Below are positions 37,752 to 48,711 of a stretch of DNA of 64,000 bases, piece by piece (positions within the stretch are counted from its first letter, which is position 1; each line of letters begins with the position of its first letter). Under the pieces are notes generated by a model that saw only the letters and a list, made by a program, of their open reading frames with translations, did no database searches and had not been told where the DNA came from. Position numbers and translations under genes: made by a program. The stretch is from positions 2,135,001-2,199,000 of the forward strand of contig NZ_CP160035.1 in assembly GCF_040703125.1 (NCBI RefSeq), read 5' to 3'. The DNA comes from Flavobacterium ovatum (GTDB lineage: Bacteria > Bacteroidota > Bacteroidia > Flavobacteriales > Flavobacteriaceae).

Positions 37752-40700
37752 ATGAAACAAACCACTCGTTTAAGAACCACTTCATTTCTTTCATCTCGAT
37801 TGAAGTTGACATGGAGTTTAACTGCAATTTTCTGCATGGGAACAGTCGTTTCCAAAAGTGCAACAAGTTATTCTCAAAGTGTAAAAGTATCTTATGATTT
37901 CAATAATGTGAAAATCACATCCGTTTTTGAAAAAATAGAAAAAGATACCAAATACAAATTTTTATTTAACAACGAAGAAATTAAGGCTGACCGAATGATA
38001 TCTGTTAAAGCCGATAATGTAGACCTTAAGACTGTATTAGAAAATATTTTTTTAGATACTAACGTTTCTTTTAAGGTCAAAAACAAGCAAATTATTCTTA
38101 AAGGAGAGAAAAATAACATTGATACTGAAGTTACAAGTAAAGCAATACAACAAATTCCGATAAAAGGAACCGTAAAAGATGCTGATGGAATGCCTATACC
38201 TGGTGCAAATGTTATGATAAAAGGAACCACAGTTGGAACCACAACAGATATAGATGGAAATTATGTATTAGCTGTTCCTGAAACTGCCAAAATTTTAGTT
38301 TTCTCCTATTTAGGTCTGCAAACAACCGAAGTTGCTATAAATGGCAAAAAAGTAGTCAATGTATCTTTAAAAAGTGATGCCGCTGCTTTGGATGAAGTTA
38401 TCGTAATTGGATACGGCACAGTTAGAAAATCTGATGTTACAGGTTCATTATCTTCTGTAAGTACAGAGGATATGAATAAAACTCAAAATGTTTCTATAGC
38501 ACAAGCTATTCAAGGTAGAGCTGCTGGAGTTTCAGTTTCCAAAAGTTCAGGGGGACCTGGGTCAACGCCGAGTGTGCGTATTAGAGGTGTCGGCACAGTT
38601 AATAATGCTGATCCTTTATATGTTGTAGATGGCGTACCTATTGTTGATATTTCTAGTATTAATATGGCGGACGCTAAATCGGTAGAGGTTTTAAAGGACG
38701 CATCTGCTACAGCTATTTATGGTTCTAGAGGTGCAAACGGTGTAATTCTGATCACAACAAATAGTGGGCGCAAAGGTAAGCCTACAATTTCTTATTCTAC
38801 CTATACTGGTATTGAAACCAGAATTGATAATTTAGAAATATTAAATTCTGAACAGTGGGCAACTCTATACAACGAAGGTAATATTAATGATGGTAGGGTT
38901 GCCGATCCGGATTTAGCCAATCCAGCATCATTGCCTAATTATAATTGGAAAGATGCTGTTTATCGAAATGGTTCTATCCAAAGTCACCAAGTGGCAATTT
39001 CAGGAGGTAGTGAAAATTCTACCTATTATGTATCTGTGGGGAATATTTCTCAAAAAGGTATTATTGAAAACACATCTTATAAAAGAACAAATTTCAGGGT
39101 TAATAATACATACAATATAGCTTCTAAAATAAAAGTAGGACATAATATCCAATATGCAAAAGCTGAACAGCAATCGGTACCTTCGTTTGGTGGTAATTCA
39201 ACTTCTAAAACTGCTTTTGTAGGGTATTTATTTGATCCTATTACTCCTTTTTATAATACAGATGGATCTTATTCTTTAGCAACGTACTCTTCACAAGCAG
39301 TTAATCCATTAGGGTTAGCAAGATATGGACAAAGCCCTCAAGTAAAAGAAAATTTTTTGGGGAACATATTTTTAGAAGTTAATATTCTAGATGGTTTAGT
39401 ATTTAAATCAAATTATGGTTTAGAAATTACGAATACAAAAGTAGATAATTTTAAACCAGCATATTTTGTAGCATCAAACTTCAATTCGCCAGTGAGCACA
39501 TATGATTTAAGTAGAATTGAAAATAGAGTTACGGTTCTTACCAATACTTTAAATTATAATAAAAAGTTAGCTGACAAACATAATATAACCGCTTTATTGG
39601 GACAAGAAGTTCAAGAGATTAATTGGAATAGTGTGGTTGCTCAACGTAGTGGAATTCCAGAAAGTGTTACAAGTCCAACGTTAGGGTCTGGTTCAGCTTC
39701 ATCTGCCACAAATAATGGAGACATTACAAAGTCAAAACTATTATCTTTTTTTGGAAGAGTTAATTACAATTTTGATGATCGTTATTTGTTAACAGGTACC
39801 TACAGGATGGATGGATCGTCACGTTTTGGAGAAAATAACCGATGGGCAAAATTCCCTTCAATGGCTTTAGCGTGGAATCTTCACAATGAAAAGTTTTTTA
39901 ATGTTGAGGCTATTAGTCAATTTAAATTTAGAGCTGGATGGGGAGAAACCGGAAATCAAAATATTCCCAACTCTGCAGCTTATAACACTCTGAATGTGGG
40001 GACAAATTATTTATATGGAAACGGTGAAACTACCAATTTAGGTATTGCTCCATTAAGACCAGGTAATGCCGATTTGAAATGGGAAACAACAATAACTAAA
40101 AATATTGGTCTTGATATAGCGTTATTGAATAATTCAGTAACATTTACTGCTGATTATTTTATCAAAAATACTTCTGATATGTTGATGGCAGCACCCATTT
40201 TACAAACTTCGGGTTATTCACAAGATCCCTATGTAAATGCGGGCGAAATAGTCAACAAAGGCTTAGAATTTACGGCTAACTATAAAAAGATAATTAATGA
40301 CTTTTCATTTAGTGTAGGTGGGAATATATCTTTTATCAAGAATGAAGTGGTGAAACTAACTACTGAAGGCAGTATTATTCAAACCGGAGATGGTAACAAT
40401 ATGTATGGAATTAGTAGAACGGAAGCAGGACATTCATTAGCTTCTTTTTATGGATATAATATGCTCGGACTTTTTCAAAATCAATCGGAAATAAATAATT
40501 ATGCAGCATTTCCAAACGCTAAGCCGGGTGATGTGAAATATGAGGATGTTAATGAAGATGGAATTATGGACGATAAGGATAAAGTTTATATAGGATCTCC
40601 TTTTCCTAAATTCACCTACGGAATCAATTTAGATATGTCATACAAACAATTTGACTTTTCTGCCTTTTTTCAAGGTAGTGAAGGGAATCAAATTTTCAAT

Positions 40701-41108
40701 TCAACAAGTTATTGGTTAGATACTGATTTAGGATCAAATTCAACTACTAAAATTTTAGGGAGATGGACAGGTGAAGGAACATCTAATACGATACCTAGAT
40801 TGACTTTTACTAATTCAAATAACAATGCAGTTGTATCAAGTAGATTCGTAAAAGACGGTTCTTATCTTAGATTAAAAAATATTCAAATAGGATATTCATT
40901 TTCAAAAAGTCTTTTAGATAAAATAGCATTAGATAAAGTTCGATTATATGTCTCAGGTCAAAATTTATTAACATTAACTAAGTATGACGGATTAGATCCT
41001 GAGCTAGGAGTAGATGATTCTCAAAATAATCCATTAGATATTGGAATCGATAGAGGAAGATACCCTTCTTCAAGAACTATTTCTGTAGGATTAGATATTA
41101 ATTTTTAA
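37752..41108 (+). CDS. SusC-like TonB-dependent glycan transporter with STN signalling domain
   Basis: This 1118-residue outer-membrane protein begins with a signal region (about 1-42). A secretin/TonB N-terminal (STN) domain (about 46-118) signals to FecR. A carboxypeptidase-D-like beta-sandwich (about 136-208, GTVKDADGMPIPGANVMIKG) and a TonB-box-like DEVIVIGYG (about 214-222) follow. Then comes the plug (SVRIRGVGTVNNADPLYVVDG) and a 22-strand barrel ending in ISVGLDINF with terminal Phe. It imports oligosaccharides captured by the SusD-like lipoprotein 11 bases downstream. The frame is intact over the full family length. Confidence 0.95.
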   Translation: MKQTTRLRTTSFLSSRLKLTWSLTAIFCMGTVVSKSATSYSQSVKVSYDFNNVKITSVFEKIEKDTKYKFLFNNEEIKADRMISVKADNVDLKTVLENIFLDTNVSFKVKNKQIILKGEKNNIDTEVTSKAIQQIPIKGTVKDADGMPIPGANVMIKGTTVGTTTDIDGNYVLAVPETAKILVFSYLGLQTTEVAINGKKVVNVSLKSDAAALDEVIVIGYGTVRKSDVTGSLSSVSTEDMNKTQNVSIAQAIQGRAAGVSVSKSSGGPGSTPSVRIRGVGTVNNADPLYVVDGVPIVDISSINMADAKSVEVLKDASATAIYGSRGANGVILITTNSGRKGKPTISYSTYTGIETRIDNLEILNSEQWATLYNEGNINDGRVADPDLANPASLPNYNWKDAVYRNGSIQSHQVAISGGSENSTYYVSVGNISQKGIIENTSYKRTNFRVNNTYNIASKIKVGHNIQYAKAEQQSVPSFGGNSTSKTAFVGYLFDPITPFYNTDGSYSLATYSSQAVNPLGLARYGQSPQVKENFLGNIFLEVNILDGLVFKSNYGLEITNTKVDNFKPAYFVASNFNSPVSTYDLSRIENRVTVLTNTLNYNKKLADKHNITALLGQEVQEINWNSVVAQRSGIPESVTSPTLGSGSASSATNNGDITKSKLLSFFGRVNYNFDDRYLLTGTYRMDGSSRFGENNRWAKFPSMALAWNLHNEKFFNVEAISQFKFRAGWGETGNQNIPNSAAYNTLNVGTNYLYGNGETTNLGIAPLRPGNADLKWETTITKNIGLDIALLNNSVTFTADYFIKNTSDMLMAAPILQTSGYSQDPYVNAGEIVNKGLEFTANYKKIINDFSFSVGGNISFIKNEVVKLTTEGSIIQTGDGNNMYGISRTEAGHSLASFYGYNMLGLFQNQSEINNYAAFPNAKPGDVKYEDVNEDGIMDDKDKVYIGSPFPKFTYGINLDMSYKQFDFSAFFQGSEGNQIFNSTSYWLDTDLGSNSTTKILGRWTGEGTSNTIPRLTFTNSNNNAVVSSRFVKDGSYLRLKNIQIGYSFSKSLLDKIALDKVRLYVSGQNLLTLTKYDGLDPELGVDDSQNNPLDIGIDRGRYPSSRTISVGLDINF

Positions 41109-41119
41109 AAATATTAAAA

Positions 41120-42592
41120 ATGAAATTAAATAATAGTATTAAAAAGTATTTGAATTATTGTACCCTAATTCTAGTTGCAGGAGTTGTTTCCTGTGCAGAT
41201 AACTATCTTGAAGTAGATTCGTACGGAGCACCTGTTCTAGAGAATTTTTATAAAACACCATTGGATGCTGAACAGGCTTTAAACGCGGCCTACTCACCAA
41301 TGAGAGAGATGTATGGTGTAGAAAATTTTTGGGGTGTAATGGGAACGGATATTATTTTTGGAGATATTGGAACAGATGACTTTATAAAAGGAGGAAATAG
41401 ATTAGTTGATAATCTTCCCTTATATCAAAAAGAAACGTATGATATTCCTACTTCAAACATTGCAATTGAGCAAATATGGAAAGTAAACTATAAAGGTATT
41501 TTGTATGCTAATTTGATATTAGAAAAAGTGCCAAGTATAGAATTTACTAATGCAAATAGGAAAAAAGAAATTATAGCTGAAGCTCATTTTTTGCGTGCTT
41601 ATTATTTCTTTGATTTAGTTAATACTTTTGGAGGTGTACCATTAGTAGATAAAGTATTAGCTGCTGGAGAATATAATATTCCACGTTCAACTAAAAGTGA
41701 AATTTATGCTTTTATTGAGGCTGAATTACAAAAAACCATTGCCGATTTGCCATCCAGATTTTCAAAAGACTTATCTTATTTAGGTCATGCGGATAAAGGT
41801 GCCGCTATAGGGTTAATGATGCGTGTCTCATTGTATCAAAATAAAATGGGACAAGTAAAGACTTATGGTGAACAATTATTTTTAATACCACAATATGAGT
41901 TAGTAGAATATAAAACTATTTTTGAACCAGAAGGAGAGTGGAATTCAGGTTCTATTTTTGAAATTAACTTTTCATCAAATACTAGTGTTTTAGGAACAGG
42001 TATAACGCAACGAATTAGTCCTAAAAGCAAAAAAGGAGGAGGCTTTATGCAGGCAAAAGAAGGTTTGAGAAATGAATTTGAGCCAAATGACCCTAGATAT
42101 TTAGCTACGTTTTATAATGTTTCAGGAGGTTATGGAACTGGTTGGTATGTGAAAAAATATTCTTGGGCCCCTTTTAGCAATAATCCAAGTCCTACGATTG
42201 GCGGAAATAACAACAGTGCCAATAATATTCGAGTTATTAGATTAGCAGATGCTTACTTAATGTATGCTGAGGCGATTTATAATATAGATCCAGTAACCTC
42301 TGTAAAGTATGTCAATAAAGTGAGGACTAGAGCTAGAGGTGCCCAGCCACTTACAGTAGTGCCAGATTTGCCTGAAACACTTAATGGGCAAGCTTTATTA
42401 GATGCAATTTATCATGAAAGACGTGTGGAATTAGCAGGTGAAGGATTTAGATATCAAGATTTATTACGAACAAATAGAGTAGATGCAATATTAGTTCCTT
42501 TGGGATTTGTTAAAGGTAAGCATGAAGTAATGCCTATACCTTATTCCCAAGTTACGTTATCAAAAGGTATTTTAAAACAAAATAATTATTAA
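41120..42592 (+). CDS. SusD-like glycan-binding lipoprotein (RagB/SusD family)
   Basis: This 490-residue outer-membrane lipoprotein has lipobox GVVSC (Cys25). It is rich in TPR-like helices, with AEAHFLRAYYFFDLVNTFGG, the family's signature block, and DAIYHERRVELAGEGFRYQD near the end. It closes over the SusC barrel and captures the glycan. Its last codons (LSKGILKQNNY) and the following terminator are the intact version of a sequence repeated at 35617 and 49077. Confidence 0.94.
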   Translation: MKLNNSIKKYLNYCTLILVAGVVSCADNYLEVDSYGAPVLENFYKTPLDAEQALNAAYSPMREMYGVENFWGVMGTDIIFGDIGTDDFIKGGNRLVDNLPLYQKETYDIPTSNIAIEQIWKVNYKGILYANLILEKVPSIEFTNANRKKEIIAEAHFLRAYYFFDLVNTFGGVPLVDKVLAAGEYNIPRSTKSEIYAFIEAELQKTIADLPSRFSKDLSYLGHADKGAAIGLMMRVSLYQNKMGQVKTYGEQLFLIPQYELVEYKTIFEPEGEWNSGSIFEINFSSNTSVLGTGITQRISPKSKKGGGFMQAKEGLRNEFEPNDPRYLATFYNVSGGYGTGWYVKKYSWAPFSNNPSPTIGGNNNSANNIRVIRLADAYLMYAEAIYNIDPVTSVKYVNKVRTRARGAQPLTVVPDLPETLNGQALLDAIYHERRVELAGEGFRYQDLLRTNRVDAILVPLGFVKGKHEVMPIPYSQVTLSKGILKQNNY

Positions 42593-42597
42593 GGATT

Positions 42598-42656
42598 GAT
42601 TAGTTAAAATTGGTTGTTTTGAAAGGGATTGTTCTACGGAGCAGTCCCTTTTTTTT
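42598..42656 (+). terminator. Hairpin terminator after SusD, copy 2
   Basis: The stem at 42622-42650 (AAAGGGATTGTTC / GAGCAGTCCCTTT, TACG loop) is followed by a T run. Compared with copies 1 and 3, changes fall in the loop and in paired positions that stay paired (T-G to T-A, G-T to G-C). This supports a conserved RNA hairpin. Confidence 0.85.
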
Positions 42657-42814
42657 ATTACTAAAATTATCAGTAGAGACATTATAAATACCCTCAGGCA
42701 CATTTTACCTTTTTTAATGGAATAGATTTGTTTTAGTATAAGTAAATATTCAATAATGAATTGTGTATTATTTAACACATGTAGTTTTTTGAAACTCAAT
42801 CTAATTATAAAAAA

Positions 42815-44281
42815 ATGAAAAAATTAATCTACATAGGAATATTGTTTTTTATATTCCAAGGCTATTCACAAACCAAGAAATATGAGGATAATTGAGAGTC
42901 CATTAGAAGCGGATATACAATTCCAACTTGGTTTAAAGATGCCAAGTTTGGTGTTTTTTTGCATTGGGGACCCTATGCTGTACCAGAGGTAAGCAGTGAA
43001 AAATATCCAAAAGGGATTTACCAAAAAAGTTGGAGAGAGGGAGAAGTTTGGGATTTTCATCGTGCCAATTATGGTGACCCTTCCAAATTTGGTTACAAAG
43101 ATTTAATTCCACTTTTTAAAGCAGAAAAATTTAACGCCGACGAATGGATACAATTGTTTAAGCAATCAGGAGCAAAATATGTAGTTCCTGTGGGAGAGCA
43201 TCATGATGGATACGCCATGTATAACTCTCATTATACACGTTGGAACGTGGTGCAAACTGGTCCCAAAAAAGATATAATGAAATTATTATCGGATGCTTGC
43301 AAAACACAAGGGATGAAATTTGGAATATCTTCACATTATGCTTTAAATAGAGCTTATTACAGTCATGAAGATCCAACTTGGGATACCAATAATCCTGAGT
43401 TTTACGATTTATACAATGAACCGGTAGAACGAAACTCTTTACCAACCAAAAAGTTCTTAAATATGTGGTGGAATAGAACTACCGACATTATTGATAATTA
43501 CCAACCAGATTTATTGTGGTTTGATTTTGGTTTGGATAAACCAGGTTTTGAATCGGTACACAAAAAAATATTGTCGTATTACTATAATAAAGGACTGGAC
43601 TGGAATAAAGGAGTTGTTTTTCAAGATAAAAACATGGGGAACGAATCGTTTCCTAAAGATTTAATAGTACTGGATATTGAACGTGGAAGAATGGACGGTA
43701 TTTACGAATTACCTTGGCAGACGGATACCTCCATTGGAAAAAAATCTTGGGGATATATTAAAGATGAAGAATATAAAACGTCCAACTATTTGATAGATGA
43801 GTTAATAGATATTGTTAGTAAAAACGGTTGTTTACTACTGAATATTGGACCAAAGGCTGACGGAACAATTCCTGCTGAAGCTAAAAAGATTCTAACGGAA
43901 ATGGGAGAATGGCTGAATCCTAATTCAGAAGCTATTTTTAGCACCAGACCGTGGAAAATTTATGGTGAAGGACCAACAAAAGTTAGTAAAGGACATCATT
44001 CTGAAGGCGAAAATGCCGAGGCTACTTTTGAGGATATTCGCTTTACCACAAAAGGGGATATCCTTTATGCAATTGCGCTAGATTGGAGTAAAAATGGTAA
44101 CTTCAATGTAAAATCATTAGCTACGGGGAATAAATTGGAGCTGAAAAAAGTAAAATCAGTTGAATTGATTGGCGGAAAAAAAGTCAGTTGGAAGCAAACT
44201 TCTGAGGGGCTTCAGATTAAAGTCAATGAAGATAAATCCAAACAAGCAGCATTAGCATTTAAAATTGAATTTAAAAACTAA
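42815..44281 (+). pseudogene. GH29 alpha-L-fucosidase/galactosidase with premature TGA
   Basis: The ATG at 42815 opens a signal peptide (KKLIYIGILFFIFQGYSQ). After KKYEDN an in-frame TGA (42893-42895) stands where GH29 proteins have Trp (family pattern NWESIxxxYxIPxWF). The rest is intact to 44281: IPTWFKDAKFGVFLHWGPYA, VPVGEHHDGYAMY, the nucleophile region DLLWFDFGLDKP, and SWGYIKDEEY. Without readthrough, the product would lack a signal peptide and its first 26 codons. The only downstream starts are internal, such as TTG at 42959 beside LHWGPYAV. Some GH29 enzymes of red-alga loci remove L-galactose, not L-fucose. Confidence 0.88.
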
Positions 44282-44371
44282 AAAAAAAGTGTGGTAGAGT
44301 TTGCTTTACAAGGATTATTCGGCAAACTTTAAGGTAATTTTCACTATTTAATTTTTATTAAAAAAAGGTAC

Positions 44372-47071
44372 ATGAAAAATATTTTTCAACTGATTATTCT
44401 CCTGAGTTTCAGTTTTTCGATAAACGCTCAAAATAAAATTAAAACACCCGAATTTTCAAAAGCAGGTTTTTTTGAAGTGAAAGATGGTGGACGTACTGTT
44501 TATAATTTCAATATTGGTTGGCGATTGTTTTTAGGGGAAAGCGAAGATGCGTTCAAAAGCGATTTTAATGATGCTGATTGGAAAATTGTTAACTGCCCAA
44601 ACGGATTGCAATTAAATGCGAGTGAAGCAAGTGGAAGTGTTAATTATCAAGGTGTGGCTTGGTATCGAAAGTCATTTACACCTAATAATTCATCGAAAGG
44701 TAAAAAAGTAAAAATACACTTTGAAGGTGTTATGGGGAAATGTAAAATTTGGTTGAATGACCAAGTTTTAGGAGAACATTTTGGAGGTTATCTTCCTTTT
44801 GAAATGGATGTTACAGACAAATTAAAATGGAATCAAAAAAATATAGTAGTTGTAAAAGCTGATAATAGTGATGACCCCTTGTACGCTCCTGGAAAGCCGC
44901 AAACACGTTTAGATTTTGCTTATTTTGGTGGGATTTATAGAGATGTTTTTTTAGTAGAATCATCAAAAGTGTACGTTACTAATCCTAATGCGGTAGACAA
45001 AATAGCTGGTGGTGGAATTTTTGTGCATGTTGAAAAAGTTTCAAAATCTCAAGCCACGGTAGCAATACAGGTTGATATTCAGAATGATTCACCAAGAAGC
45101 GAAAAGATAAATGCAACCCTTCTTTTAATTGATCATGCAAACAAGGTGGTTTCTAAATCAATTCAAAAGTTAAGTGTATCAAAAGGGAATTCGACAAAAA
45201 TTAAAACGACTATCAACGTTGAAAATCCAAAATTATGGTCACCTTGGTCACCTACTTTGTATCGTCTGGAAGTATTGTTAACAGACAATAATCAACAAAA
45301 ATTAGATGGAGTGGCAACACGAATTGGATTGCGAACCATTGAATTTAAAGGAAAGGAAGGTTTCTTTTTGAATAATGAGTTGTATCCTGGGAAATTAATT
45401 GGAGTAAATCGCCATCAAGATTATGGTTATGTGGGGAATGCTTTGCCTAACAATGGTCAATACAATGATGTTTTAATTATAAAAAACGGAGGCTGTGATA
45501 TCGTTCGTGCCGCTCATTATCCTGCTGATCCCGCATTTATGGATGCTTGTGATGCATTAGGCTTGTTTTATATTGAAGCGACTCCAGGTTGGCAATTTTG
45601 GAATAGCGAAAATCCAATTTTTGAAAAACGAGTGTATCAAGATATTCGAAATATGGTACGCCGTGATCGAAATTATGCTTCGGTTATTATGTGGGAACCT
45701 ATTTTGAATGAATCGCAATATCCAGATTATTTTGCAAAAAAAGCACATGATCTGATACATGAAGAATATCCTAAACAAGGAGCATATACGGTTTGTGATA
45801 AAAAAGCAGATGGTCAAGAATATTACGATGTCATTTACGAGCACGATTACAATGTTGATTTGGTAAATGAAAACAGATGTTCTTTTACACGTGAATTTGG
45901 AGATAATGTAGATGATTTTAGTTCACAAAATTCAACAAGTAGAGTGTCACGGGGTTGGGGAGAACAACCACAATTGATACAAGCACAATTTTATGCTGAC
46001 GTTCCTTATGAGCATACTACCATTGAGACTTTATACAATATGGCTCCGCAACATATTGGGGGCACGTTATGGGCTGGTTTTGATCATCAACGTGGTTATG
46101 CTCCTGATCCTTTTTATGGAGGATTAACAGATGTTTTTCGTCAAACGAAGTATTCCTATAATATGTTTAAAAGTCAGCGAAATGTATCAGAGAAGGATGC
46201 GCCTTATATTTTTATTGCTCACGAAATGACTCCTTTTTCTAGTAAAGATGTAACGGTTTATACAAATTGTGAAGAAGTTCGATTGACCCTGCACGACGGT
46301 ATGGAAATAATTCAAAAGCCAGCAACAAAGTCAGAAGTTGAGTTGAAATTAGTAAAAAGAGGCGAACCAAAAATAAGAATCGCCAAACCGTATAAAAAAA
46401 TGCCCCATCCCATTGTGAACTTTGAAAATGTATTTGATTTTATGGATACTAAAAATTTACATAGGTCGGGCGGTAAAAGTAAATCAAGTATACTCGCAGA
46501 GGGGCTCATAGGAGGGAAAGTAGTCGTTTCGTCAAGAAAAACAGCTTCTAAAAAACCGACTAGAATTCAATTAACCGTTGAAGATCATGGGCAACAACTA
46601 CAAGCAAATGGTTCCGATTTTGTGGTAGTGGTAGCTTCAATTATAGATGAAAGCGGAGTTGTTAAACGTTTAAATGATAATGCTATTCGATTTAAAATTT
46701 CTGGTGAAGGTGAAATAATTGGTGATGCGTCTATTGAAGCAAATCCTAAAAAATTAAGTTGGGGCACCGCTCCCTTATTGGTAAAATCTACCTTGAAATC
46801 AGGTAAAATAAAAGTTATAGCATCGCTCGTGTCAAGCGGAATAAACACACCATTGGATGGGGAAATTGAGTTTGAAAGCATTCCTTCAAATGATTTGTTT
46901 ATACAAGATGAAATTGGGTCAGAAAATGAAACAGTTGCTGTTAAAAGCTCTAAAACTGACAGAACTATGGATGATTTGACGCGAAAGAATAAAGAACTTT
47001 TGAAGAAAATTATTGACTTAGAGTTGAAAAAGGAAGAGAAAAATCAATTAGAGTACGATAAAAACCGTTAA
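44372..47071 (+). CDS. GH2 family glycoside hydrolase (beta-galactosidase-like)
   Basis: This 899-residue secreted or periplasmic enzyme has signal peptide KNIFQLIILLSFSFSINAQ. A jelly-roll sugar-binding domain (VAWYRKSFTP, GVMGKCKIWLNDQVLGEHFG) and an immunoglobulin-like domain follow. The (beta/alpha)8 catalytic domain starts near GVNRHQDYGYVGNA. The acid/base Glu is in MWEPILNES and the nucleophile Glu in FTREFGD. The extension ends in a highly charged coiled coil (about 860-899). GH2 enzymes of this size in galactan loci remove terminal beta-D-galactose. It is one of the few uninterrupted enzymes of this locus. Confidence 0.87.
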   Translation: MKNIFQLIILLSFSFSINAQNKIKTPEFSKAGFFEVKDGGRTVYNFNIGWRLFLGESEDAFKSDFNDADWKIVNCPNGLQLNASEASGSVNYQGVAWYRKSFTPNNSSKGKKVKIHFEGVMGKCKIWLNDQVLGEHFGGYLPFEMDVTDKLKWNQKNIVVVKADNSDDPLYAPGKPQTRLDFAYFGGIYRDVFLVESSKVYVTNPNAVDKIAGGGIFVHVEKVSKSQATVAIQVDIQNDSPRSEKINATLLLIDHANKVVSKSIQKLSVSKGNSTKIKTTINVENPKLWSPWSPTLYRLEVLLTDNNQQKLDGVATRIGLRTIEFKGKEGFFLNNELYPGKLIGVNRHQDYGYVGNALPNNGQYNDVLIIKNGGCDIVRAAHYPADPAFMDACDALGLFYIEATPGWQFWNSENPIFEKRVYQDIRNMVRRDRNYASVIMWEPILNESQYPDYFAKKAHDLIHEEYPKQGAYTVCDKKADGQEYYDVIYEHDYNVDLVNENRCSFTREFGDNVDDFSSQNSTSRVSRGWGEQPQLIQAQFYADVPYEHTTIETLYNMAPQHIGGTLWAGFDHQRGYAPDPFYGGLTDVFRQTKYSYNMFKSQRNVSEKDAPYIFIAHEMTPFSSKDVTVYTNCEEVRLTLHDGMEIIQKPATKSEVELKLVKRGEPKIRIAKPYKKMPHPIVNFENVFDFMDTKNLHRSGGKSKSSILAEGLIGGKVVVSSRKTASKKPTRIQLTVEDHGQQLQANGSDFVVVVASIIDESGVVKRLNDNAIRFKISGEGEIIGDASIEANPKKLSWGTAPLLVKSTLKSGKIKVIASLVSSGINTPLDGEIEFESIPSNDLFIQDEIGSENETVAVKSSKTDRTMDDLTRKNKELLKKIIDLELKKEEKNQLEYDKNR

Positions 47072-47132
47072 TTTTCTAGTGCATTACTAGAGATTACTAT
47101 TACGTGATAAAAATAAAAACATAACAATCAAG

Positions 47133-48698
47133 ATGATAAAAAAAGGAATTTTAATAGTCGTAAGTGTGTTAGGTTTGCTAACTACTTGTCATAGTCAAAA
47201 TGCTCAAAGCAGACCCAATATTTTATGGATAATGATTGAGGACTGGAGTCAAAATTTATCGTGTTACGGGACAAAGGGCGTCTATACTCCCAATATTGAC
47301 CAGTTGGCCAAAGAAGGGGAAAGGTTTACAAATTCATTTACCACCTCTCCAGTTTGTTCTACCTCTAGATCTGCCATGATGACGGGATTTTACCAAAATT
47401 ATATTGGAGCAAATCAGCACCGAACATACAAAAAAGTGCCTTTACCTTATGGTATAAAGCCCATTCCGAAATTACTAGAAGAAGCGGGATATTTTACTTC
47501 GCTAATGAGTTGGAAAGTAGATTGTAATTTTCTTCCAGATAAAAAAGAGGAATTGTTTATGGATACCTCTGATTATACTAAGAAGAATCAAATAGGATGG
47601 CGTAATAGAAAAAAAGGGCAACCTTTTTTTGCTAGTATTACGTTTCAAGATACGCATAGACCTTGGGATAGAGACAGTATAAGACCTATTAATTTAAACG
47701 ATGTAGTGGTGCCTCCTTATTATGCAAATACAGATTTGGTAAAAAGGGATTGGGCCAATGGCTTAGAACAAGTTCAGATCGTGGATAGGCAAATAGGGAT
47801 ATTACTAGACCTATTAAAGAAAGATGGTTTGGCTGATAATACGTTAGTTTTTTTTATATCAGATCACGGTGGTTGTCATATCAGAGGGAAACAATTTTTA
47901 TATGATGAAGGAATCAAAATTCCCATGATTATGAAATGGCCAGGCAAAATAAAACCCAATGTAGTCAATGATGATATGGTCATGTCGATTGATATTTGTG
48001 CCACTATTTTGGAAGCCGCAGGTGTAAAAGAACCAGTCCCTTTGCATGGTAAAAGTTTATTTAGCAAAGAAGTGAAGGATAGGAAATACATTTTTGCAGC
48101 AAGAGATCAAATGGACGAGACTCATGATGCGATGAGAGCGGTGCGTTCCAAAAAATACAAATTGATTCACAACTTAATGCCAGAGCGTCCTTATTTACAA
48201 TTTAATAGTTACAAAGAAGGAGCCTATCCCGTTTTGGCAGAAATGAATGTTTTGCATTTAGAAGGAAAATTAACAAAAGAGCAAGATCAGTTTTTCTCGG
48301 CTACCAAACCTGTTTTTGAATTATATGATATCGAAAAGGATCCTTATGAATTAAGAAACTTAGCCGATGTCGCTAGTTATAAAGTGATAAAAGAAGATTT
48401 GATAAAAGTCTTAAACAATTGGAGACAAAACGTAATTAAGGACAAAGGAATATCTGAAGATTTTAAAGCGAATGGCATATTTCCGGATAAGTGCCCAACT
48501 CCAACAGTTGACGAATGGGTAGTTAAAAACAAGGATAATTATGATTTTGAAAAATATGGTTGGCCAAGCTGGTATCCAACTAAAACTTTAGAGGAATGGA
48601 AAAGAGTTAAACAAATTTGGGTTCCTTATGTATATAGAGAAGCTAACAATCACATGAAAAGACCGCAAGTTTCTTTATCAGATAGTAAAGAACATTAA
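47133..48698 (+). CDS. Sulfatase (formylglycine-dependent, S1 family)
   Basis: This 521-residue exported enzyme has an N-terminal signal (GILIVVSVLGLLTTCHSQ) and the metal-binding start NILWIMIEDWSQN. The active-site motif is C75-S-T-S-R79 followed by SAMMTGFY. Cys75 would be oxidised to formylglycine. The middle position of the C-x-P/A-x-R signature is Thr, a variant. FFISDHGGCHIRGKQFLYDE supplies further metal and substrate residues. It would remove sulfate esters from algal polysaccharide. The subfamily cannot be set without a search. No maturase is visible here. Confidence 0.88.
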   Translation: MIKKGILIVVSVLGLLTTCHSQNAQSRPNILWIMIEDWSQNLSCYGTKGVYTPNIDQLAKEGERFTNSFTTSPVCSTSRSAMMTGFYQNYIGANQHRTYKKVPLPYGIKPIPKLLEEAGYFTSLMSWKVDCNFLPDKKEELFMDTSDYTKKNQIGWRNRKKGQPFFASITFQDTHRPWDRDSIRPINLNDVVVPPYYANTDLVKRDWANGLEQVQIVDRQIGILLDLLKKDGLADNTLVFFISDHGGCHIRGKQFLYDEGIKIPMIMKWPGKIKPNVVNDDMVMSIDICATILEAAGVKEPVPLHGKSLFSKEVKDRKYIFAARDQMDETHDAMRAVRSKKYKLIHNLMPERPYLQFNSYKEGAYPVLAEMNVLHLEGKLTKEQDQFFSATKPVFELYDIEKDPYELRNLADVASYKVIKEDLIKVLNNWRQNVIKDKGISEDFKANGIFPDKCPTPTVDEWVVKNKDNYDFEKYGWPSWYPTKTLEEWKRVKQIWVPYVYREANNHMKRPQVSLSDSKEH

Positions 48699-48711
48699 TA
48701 GTGCTCCATAA

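Noticed and set aside
42893..42895. In-frame TGA in the GH29 gene as selenocysteine or recoded Trp
   Set aside because: The position is a conserved Trp (TGG), one base from TGA. No selenocysteine insertion element is apparent, and neighbouring genes have ordinary nonsense mutations, so decay is simpler.
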